Positions 57,510-64,000 of a stretch of 64,000 nucleotides of DNA are shown here, in pieces; position 1 is the first letter of the stretch, and the number at the start of each line of letters is the position of its first letter. A program made the translations under genes and the position numbers. Under the pieces are notes generated by a model. That model was not told the DNA's origin. It worked only from the letters and a program-made list of their open reading frames with translations, and did no database searches. The stretch is from Dactylorhiza incarnata (taxonomy: Eukaryota > Streptophyta > Magnoliopsida > Asparagales > Orchidaceae): contig JAWHQI010000068.1 in assembly GCA_033032865.1 (NCBI GenBank), positions 2,046,001 through 2,110,000 on the forward strand. Reading direction: 5' to 3'.

Positions 57510-57705
57510 ACACAGTCGTGTGAGTTTTCTGGAGAGGGAGAATCTGAGAGAGAAGCCCTTTCATTTGTAAATTGCATCCTTTAAATTTTATTTCTGTTCT
57601 TTTTATTCCGCTTCCTTATTTAATATTAGGTTGCTTTAGTAATTTCTGTTTGGTATAGTGTCTGCACAATAGCATTCTTATCTTGAATCGTATTATTTTT
57701 ACACT

Positions 57706-58902
57706 ATGTGGGCACATCTCAATATTCGTTGCCGTTGGTGTAGAGATACTTCTCACTCTAGTGATGAGTGCCCTACGGAGAATAGTAGGCATAGTTCCTG
57801 CAGCCCAGCATATGGAGCACCGACTTCATCTGGTACTTCATATGGTGCGCGTAAGTCTTATGGCTACTCTGCTGAGCCTTTACCGTCATACTTCTTTTCG
57901 GCTCCAGCCCCCGCTGTGCCAAAGAAGCCCGCTAGGCAGTGCCAGTTTTGTCGGAGCACAGATCATGCCCTGAAGGATTGTGCTGTTTTTCGTCGCCAAT
58001 TGGATGAGGATGACGAGCCGGATATCCGGATCGTCCCGAATCCTAACTCTGGCGGCACACCTTCAACATCCGGTTTTGTGTCATTGCCACCTTCACATCT
58101 AGAAGGGTATGGCGTTGACACAGTCACCAGATGTGTGGCTGATTTGGGCACCGACATTGCTGAGTCTATTCTCCCAGTGCATCCACCACTTCTAGTGGAT
58201 TCGATTCTTCCCGCTGTTGTGCACACTACACTCGTCTCCGACAACATTGTCGATGAGGTGTCACAAGAGGAGGCGGTTGATCAGAGTGTTGTGCCTATTC
58301 CTATGGAGGAGGACAACCTTCTAGGTGAAGAGGAGTCTCCCTTAGCACCGGTGGAGGAAGTCCAAATCCTAAGCTTGGCCACCGTTGATCCCGCCGAGCC
58401 TTGTAGCATTGATGACAATGCAAGCATTATTTTGCTTCCCCAACCTGATGGGAGTGAGACCGGGACCGCTCCCCCGATGTTTGATCATTTACGTCTTTCG
58501 TCTCTTTTATTTCCTGACCCCCTTTCGTCATCTGAGCCGGTGCAGGTTGAGTCTTCACAGGTGCTTCAGGAGGACTTGGAGCTGTTTGCTCAAGTCAATG
58601 ATAAGAGCATCCTCTCATGTGAGGAGGTTTATTCCCCCTCCGTAGAGGAAGCTCCAGTCATTGCCTTTTCCTCCTGCTACCTCCCTGTTGACGATACCTT
58701 GCTAGGCAAGGATGTGTTTCGTGAGATGAGCGAGGACCAGGCCTCCTCCTTTTCTTACGTTCTCTACCCTCTACCTGTGAGGAGCAGGTATCTTTATTTA
58801 AGTAGAGGGGTGACTGTTCTATCACCGTATCGGTACTCGTTACCGACACGCATATTAGAACAGTTACCTGTGCACTTCTCCTTCCATAGGCCCATTAGCT
58901 AG
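57706..58902 (+). CDS. Family B ORF1 (element 4): twin zinc-knuckle gag-like protein
   Basis: Intact, 398 residues. CCHC knuckles are C9-C12-H17-C22 and C79-C82-H87-C92, at exactly the same positions as in element 3. Between them lies a Ser/Tyr/Pro-rich linker. Residues 95-260 are acidic and variable. The last 110 residues are highly conserved (LLGKDVF, YLYLSRGVTVLSPYRY, end FHRPIS). The protein probably binds RNA in the particle (inferred from the knuckles and position after the primer site). I recognise no capsid fold. Intact frames in two diverged copies support real coding function. Confidence 0.8.
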   Translation: MWAHLNIRCRWCRDTSHSSDECPTENSRHSSCSPAYGAPTSSGTSYGARKSYGYSAEPLPSYFFSAPAPAVPKKPARQCQFCRSTDHALKDCAVFRRQLDEDDEPDIRIVPNPNSGGTPSTSGFVSLPPSHLEGYGVDTVTRCVADLGTDIAESILPVHPPLLVDSILPAVVHTTLVSDNIVDEVSQEEAVDQSVVPIPMEEDNLLGEEESPLAPVEEVQILSLATVDPAEPCSIDDNASIILLPQPDGSETGTAPPMFDHLRLSSLLFPDPLSSSEPVQVESSQVLQEDLELFAQVNDKSILSCEEVYSPSVEEAPVIAFSSCYLPVDDTLLGKDVFREMSEDQASSFSYVLYPLPVRSRYLYLSRGVTVLSPYRYSLPTRILEQLPVHFSFHRPIS

Positions 58903-59341
58903 AACTTTTATATTTTCGAATAAGTCGTGCTGGGATGACATTAACCCCAGTAGTTATCCTTATTTTTCCTGAAACTTTATTTTGTTTGGTTTAGTTGAGT
59001 TTTTGTTAAGGCTATGAATGTCTCGCTGCGTGTGCTGACTCCTGTTTGTGCGTAAACTGCACGGTGAATGGAGTTTTTACTAAAATTTTGGCCGCTGAAA
59101 AATTCCTAAAGCGCACGATCACTGATCGTGCGCACTACTTATAGCGCACGACCACTGGTCGTGCGATCGGCCAGATTTTTATAAAAAAACCCCGTCCGCC
59201 CGAGCCCTTCGCGCACGACCTAGGGTTCTCGTTCGCGATCGCCGTGCGCCGCTTCTGCCCGCTTGCCGCCGATCGTGCACCTCCTTCCCTTCCGGTGAGC
59301 TCATCCTCTATTTCTCCTCCTTCCTTCGGCCTCCTACCACC
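58903..59341 (+). promoter_or_regulatory. Intergenic region with palindromes and TATA box: candidate internal promoter for ORF2
   Basis: At 59111-59166 two palindromes of the LTR type occur (GCGCACGATCA-CTGATCGTGCGC and GCGCACGACCACTGGTCGTGCG, quoted here in parts). They are followed 14 bp later by TATAAAAA (59180-59187), and 155 bp later by the ORF2 ATG. This copies the LTR layout of palindromes then TATA. More CGCACGA words lie at 59210-59280. Promoter activity is inferred. Confidence 0.5.
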
Positions 59342-60610
59342 ATGAGCTCCCGTGATCGTCAAAATGTCTACCAACGCTCCGGCCGAACTTCCGCCTCTCC
59401 CGCTCAGATCCTCGCTAGGATGGCTACCTTTTCCAAAGATTCGCACACGAGGCGATTCAACTCTCTTAAGGAGAAGTCGTTCCTATCGCAGCATCTAGTG
59501 GATTGGAACGAGTTGAATTCTATCGGCGATAATGGAGAGTTGTGCGAGGCCGTCCGCCAACGTTATTCCTTCGATCACTGGAGTGGGGTGCTTGGGTGCG
59601 ATGATCTCGGCTACCGGGAGCTCTCCTTGGAATTTCTCGCTACATTTGAGTGGGAAGTGTTGCCCTCCGGCCAACGTCCGGGAAAGTGCTCTTTCCGAAT
59701 TTTGGGCAAGGTTTACACTCTCTCCTTATCCGAGTTGGCGGTGTGCGCTGGATTTTACACTGAAGCCGAGGCCGCGACGATCCCTTTTCTGGACTTGGAT
59801 GTCTCCTTCCCCGATGGCGTTACTCCGCGTGCTGGGTGGGGTGCTCTTACGGGTCGTGATGAGGAATACGTGGCCAGAAAAAGCAAATCCACATGGATCG
59901 TCGCGCCTGCTCTCCGATACCTGCAGCACGTCCTCAGCCACTCTCTTGTTGCCCGTGCCCTTAGTCAGAATGTAGTAGGGTGGCAAGATCTGATCTCCCT
60001 CTATAGTATGGAATTTCGGCAGCCCTTGCATCTCGGCTACATGTTGGCCTTCTTCTTCCATCACGAGGCTACCTACGGTCTCACCGGTGCCATTGGTGGT
60101 GCCTACTATATCACCCGCATTGCCAAAAGCTTGGGGGTTTGGAGTCTTCTGCCTCCGATGGTGCTGGTGACTGCACCCTCTTTCATCATGCGGGCCACCA
60201 TGGTGAGTTTCCATCTATTACGGGTCGTGGGGAAGAAGAGTAGTCGATGTTTTGTGGTCGTGATGCCAGGAGATGCGCCTAGGGAGAGGCATGACGATGA
60301 GGAGCACGGAGAGCCGGCTGAGCCGCCTAATACTCACCGCGAGGTAGTTCTTCCGCAGCCGCGGAGTCATTCTTTTCAGCAGGGGAGGAGAGCCAAGGAA
60401 GAGGGCAGTTCTTCTAGAGCGCCGGAGGTGCCAAGTTTCGATCGGCGCCTCTCCGATTTGGAGGCAAACCAGTACTGGCTTACGGATTTCGTCTATCAGC
60501 AGGCATTGCGGGGAGGGCTAAATATTCCCCCACCTCCGGGTCGGGCCGCATCATCTTCCAGACGGTCGCCGTCCGTTGTGGTGTTAGATAGCGACAGCGA
60601 CGACGAGTGA
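59342..60610 (+). CDS. Family B ORF2 (element 4): ATHILA ORF-1-like protein
   Basis: Intact, 422 residues, start ATG in the context ACCACCATGAGC. Conserved-looking parts are EFLATFEWEV (97-106) and FRILGKVYTLSLSELAVCAG (118-137). This pattern is typical of the plant ATHILA ORF-1 family (Pfam PF03078), whose function is unknown. Residues 140-300 look globular. Residues 315-422 are charged and probably disordered, ending in an acidic LDSDSDDE. No signal peptide, membrane helix or enzyme motif is evident. The gene is missing from element 3. The family match is from memory of its style, so moderate certainty. Confidence 0.65.
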   Translation: MSSRDRQNVYQRSGRTSASPAQILARMATFSKDSHTRRFNSLKEKSFLSQHLVDWNELNSIGDNGELCEAVRQRYSFDHWSGVLGCDDLGYRELSLEFLATFEWEVLPSGQRPGKCSFRILGKVYTLSLSELAVCAGFYTEAEAATIPFLDLDVSFPDGVTPRAGWGALTGRDEEYVARKSKSTWIVAPALRYLQHVLSHSLVARALSQNVVGWQDLISLYSMEFRQPLHLGYMLAFFFHHEATYGLTGAIGGAYYITRIAKSLGVWSLLPPMVLVTAPSFIMRATMVSFHLLRVVGKKSSRCFVVVMPGDAPRERHDDEEHGEPAEPPNTHREVVLPQPRSHSFQQGRRAKEEGSSSRAPEVPSFDRRLSDLEANQYWLTDFVYQQALRGGLNIPPPPGRAASSSRRSPSVVVLDSDSDDE

Positions 60611-62466
60611 TCTTCCCCCTGCATGCGAGATATTCTAAGCCTTGTTTTCTGTTTAGTTTCTTTTGTTGAGTCGTTTGAACTCCTTATCTTTTATTAGTTG
60701 TAATAATAACATTTTGCTTGTGGAATGCTCTTCTGGGCATAGTTTATTTATTCAGCTTTTTCTGTTCCCTTATTTTGTGTGCGAGTGCTCAATATTAATG
60801 GCAGGAACAAGTTCACTCCCATGGGTGATAACTTAGATTTCTTGATTTTTTTTTGTGCTCTCACGTGTTTAGTTCAGTTTTCACTATTTTTGTTGCTCTA
60901 GTGTATAACTTTCAGGTGGCCTTTGTTTCTCATGATGGTGGATGTTGCGGACTGTTCTTGATCTTAAACGCCAATCGTCTGGTATGCTCATTTCTGAGCA
61001 TTGGGTAACACTTCCTCCCCTCTTTTTGCTTCAATTTCTAGATATATCGCTTAGTTTAAGTCTGGGGGAGCGGTTGTTGTTATCCAATGTGCACATGCTG
61101 CATTGCATACTAGAAGGTTGCTTTTTATTTATCATTTTCATTATCATCGTCGCATTCTTCTCACACCACTTCTCCCACTTGAGTGCGTGCTTGTCTTTTT
61201 GTTGTTGTTCCGTTTAAACTAGTTGGTTGGAATGTGAATTAGGTTGTTAACGCAGGAATTATTATTTGGAGTGCGATGTTGACCTATGTAGTGTTCTAGT
61301 CACTTCGCATGCTATGGTAGAATTTGTGTAGAACTAGGTTTTCTTTATGCATCTAATTTATGTTTAGTATTTCTGCGTAAATTTAGATTTAATATACTCA
61401 AGTGGTGAATTTGTATGGAATTGACGATAACCCGGTGTTGTGTGTGTGCGATTGCTAGTCGTGTGTTGCTCGAGTCGGGAGGAAGGTTTATCTTTCTCGT
61501 GGGCTAAGAACTTGCCCCAAGCGACTCTCGAAGCATGGGTGCGAGCTACTCGTCGAGTCAAGCATGATGTAGGCCACCCTTTGGCTAGTTTGAGCTTTGT
61601 TATTCCATGTCCATTTCATTCCCTTTGCAAGCCAATTTTGTGCCTACCAATCCTTTGTTCAGCTCCTCTTCATCCACCAAAGCCTGGAGCCTATCCTACT
61701 CCCGCAACCAAAACATTTTTAACTGCGCTCATAATTCTAAACTTGTGTGGAGTGTGGAATCGTTGTGTTATGATGGGAAAATAATGTCCATCCGCTGATT
61801 TTGAACCAACCGGGGGTTACACAAAAGAAGTGAAATATGTAAAAGAAAAAAAAAAGAGTATTTTAAAAAAAAAAGTCCTCCCGAGCTAAAAACAGAAAAT
61901 CTGTTGGTGTTTGTGAAGTAGGCCGTGTGCACACCTGGTTTTCATGATAAGTCTGGGGGTGTGTCACACGAGCGTAGTTTGTGGTTTTGTGGGGTGCAGC
62001 GTTCTGATAGCTCACTTGGGTTGCGCAGCCATCGTGTTTAACTTTGAATATCATACCGTAACCTAAGCCTCGTTTTAATCCTATAAGTCCTACTGATTTG
62101 ATTTGCGAGTTTGCTAGCGCCGTGGAGAGAGTGTGACCGGGCGAGCGTATGGTTCACGACGTTGATGGATTTCAGCGGAGTTATTCCTAAGCCCCGATCT
62201 TTTGCAACACCCGCCTCAGTGTCTCGTCACTTTCATACTGGGCATGATCGTCAAATTCTTCATAATTCACCAACTGAGTAGGACTAAATCTTTACTTACG
62301 CTTGAATACTTATGTAAATTAGTTAGCATAATTAGAATCTTCTTCTACTAGAATTTCTACTCGCATGCGTACGTTACTTCGCACCGTACTCCCTTGTGTA
62401 ATTCTCTATGTTAACTATCGTTTTCGCGCTCCGCCGGATTCGTTTGCTCGGGACGCGCAAACAGTT
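60611..62466 (+). other. Element 4 3' internal region, non-coding
   Basis: About 1.9 kb, partly shared with 19177-20700 of element 3 (shared words near 60975 and 62400). Short frames exist but none is conserved between the two elements. Two 'agtctggggg' words precede the final purine tract (61058 and 61952). Confidence 0.65.
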
Positions 62467-62479
62467 AAGTCTGGGGGTG
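62467..62479 (+). other. Element 4 polypurine tract
   Basis: AAGTCTGGGGGTG immediately before the 3' LTR. Confidence 0.8.
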
Positions 62480-64000
62480 TGATGAGTCCTGATCATATAC
62501 ACATTTATGGACTCATCCGGGCCATTATTCAGTAAATTCACCGCACTTTAGCCTTGTTATAGCTTATATTTGATAATCCATGCTAGGTGCACTTTTGGGC
62601 CCACTTTGGTGTGATTTCGTTTTTTTATTTTATTATCATTAGTAGTATTCATGTGCTTGTTAAGTGCCACTTTCAGTGGCTAGATCTGTGGTTGCGCTGG
62701 AATAGGAGTCGTGCAAGTGTCCCCGTTGCAATTCTGCACAGGAACACTGCGCACGATCACTTGTTCTACTGTGCACGACCACTGGTCGTGCGCCACTGAT
62801 CGTGCGCACTTAACCCTTTTTCACGAGTTCTGTCTGGTGCAGTGCGCACGATCATCAATGCCAGTGCGCACGACCATCGGTCGTGCGCCACTGCTCGTGC
62901 GCATTGACCATTAAATTCTTGAGTTCTGTCTGCTGTAGTGCGCACGATCATCGTCTCCAGTGCGCACGACCACCGGTCGTGCGTCACTGCTCGTGCGCAC
63001 TCACCAGTAATTTTATGAGTTCTGTTTCATCTATTGCGCACGACCACCGACGCTAGTGCGCACGACCACCGGTCGTGCGCCACTGGTCGTGCGAACATTT
63101 TATTTCATAATTTCTGTCTTTGCAGGTTCCGTCCAGGCAGCGCGCACGATCACCGGACTCTAGTGCGCACGACCACTGGTCGTGCGCCACTGACCGTGCG
63201 CACTGTTTAATTCAGCGCCTATATAATGACCTGATCGCGAATTAGGTCGGGGGGACGCAATTTGGCTCCGTTCCGTCCGCCGTTTTCGCCGTTTTCAGAG
63301 GGATTTCATCCCCTAGGACTCCTCCATCATCCAAGGGCTTGAAAGAAGGGTTCCTACACTCACTTTGATCGCTAATGAAGAGGTTCTTCGCTTGAGACGT
63401 GGCCGGATGGTAAATCTCTGGAGAAGACGGGTTCATTGGGAGGTGTGACAGCCCTCCTCTACCCCGGACGCAGTTGGGACCGAGTTAGGACGCGGATTGA
63501 CAACCTGGTGCTTCCTACCGTGAATCTACAACGAGACTCCGGATTCGGTCGTATCTCTCGCCCTTTTCCCTCTACTTATGTGGTTATAGTGTTGTATTCT
63601 CTTTATATCGATGATGAACGCTACGAATGATGTTTAAGATTGCTTATTTCATGATTATGAAATCATTTTGTTCATTTGTGTTAATGAGGTGCGCCCCGAT
63701 CGATTTTCCGCTCCATTACCATGTCCGGTGCCGCACTAGCAATTGCTAGTGGCGTGCTTGTTGAAGAGGTGTTTGCGACCCTCAATTCGTTAGCCTTCTC
63801 GCCCATCCGCCCTTTCGACGCAGCGCGCTCAAGGCCTGCCTAGTCTCCATCCCGCCAATCGAAGCATTGCATAGCGGCATTGCATAGGAGTAGGCATAGT
63901 ATTTTATTTAATTACTTGTAAACCAAACCACCCATTCATTATAGCACCGACTAAGGACTTCGATCTCAAGTCCTTCCTCGAAACTTAACTCCACCTTACT
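62480..64000 (+). repeat. 3' LTR of element 4 (last 86 bp outside window)
   Basis: Differs from 55879-57399 by 10 substitutions only. It contains the same five-unit palindrome array and TATA box. Confidence 0.93.

Larger units (their letters stand above)
55879..64000 (+). mobile_element. Element 4: young family B pol-less LTR retrotransposon with two ORFs
   Basis: 5' LTR 55879-57485, tRNA-Asp primer site 57492-57509, ORF1 57706-58902, intergenic promoter-like module 59111-59187, ORF2 59342-60610, 1.9 kb non-coding, purine tract, and 3' LTR 62480 to beyond the window. Over the 1521 bp available, the LTRs differ by 10 substitutions and no indels (0.66%). At the rate often used for grass LTRs, 1.3e-8 per site per year, this is about 0.25 million years. 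No protease, RT, RNase H or integrase is encoded, so it must be copied in trans. Confidence 0.92.

Noticed and set aside
59135..59446. Minus-strand frame of 103 codons overlapping the start of ORF2
   Set aside because: It lies across the palindromes and is a shadow of ORF2 and the GC-rich leader.

Overview
This window looks like gene-poor, heterochromatic DNA from a flowering plant, most likely a dicot (inference). I see no convincing single-copy host gene and no tRNA or rRNA gene. Nearly every base can be assigned to LTR retrotransposons, their fragments, or tandem repeats. Evidence for a plant: Athila-like Ty3/gypsy elements with a primer-binding site matching the 3' end of plant tRNA-Asp; SIRE/Maximus-like Ty1/copia elements with an initiator-Met-type primer site; and a Tat-like gag next to satellite-like arrays.

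Layout. 1-11244: Athila-like element 1 (+), with its 5' LTR cut by the window edge and gag-pol riddled with stops and frameshifts. 11245-12186 and 25948-27079: two pieces of a minus-strand copia element (copia D), split by Athila-like element 2. 12187-25947: element 2 (-), which has gag and protease but no RT, RNase H or integrase. Its 5' LTR is split by element 3 (17534-24046, -), a pol-less element with a zinc-knuckle ORF, flanked by the 5-bp duplication GAGAC. 27080-27910: degraded transposon protein and spacer. 27911-28382: a 472-bp foldback palindrome. 28406-29984: degraded Tat-like gag interrupted by a G tract and a 45-bp minisatellite. 30093-35644: a satellite block of 95-bp units (with a 2085-bp higher-order duplication), then 78-bp units. 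35645-55873: minus-strand relics of a transposon-associated protein and of copia F, invaded by two plus-strand SIRE-like copia elements (C2 at 37228-42781, TSD AGAAG; C1 at 45917-55361, TSD GGAAG). 55879-64000: element 4 (+), a very young second member of the element 3 family, with two intact ORFs and no pol.

How the parts work together. Elements 1 and 2 belong to one Athila-like family (A). Elements 3 and 4 form a pol-less family (B) with the same primer-binding site as A. The simplest inference is that B elements are copied in trans by enzymes of Athila-type elements. ORF1 of B carries two CCHC zinc knuckles. ORF2 of B resembles the ATHILA ORF-1 type of protein.

The most interesting signal is not a gene. 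Each LTR family (A, B, copia C, copia D) carries its own array of short CG-rich palindromes directly upstream of the LTR TATA box. The flanking LTR sequence is conserved within a lineage, but the palindromes differ, sometimes by symmetric changes that keep the palindrome. Copies of these modules also appear inside elements: in front of ORF2 of element 4 (with a TATA box, so a possible internal promoter), downstream of pol in the copia C family, and within the gag-pol reading frame of C1.
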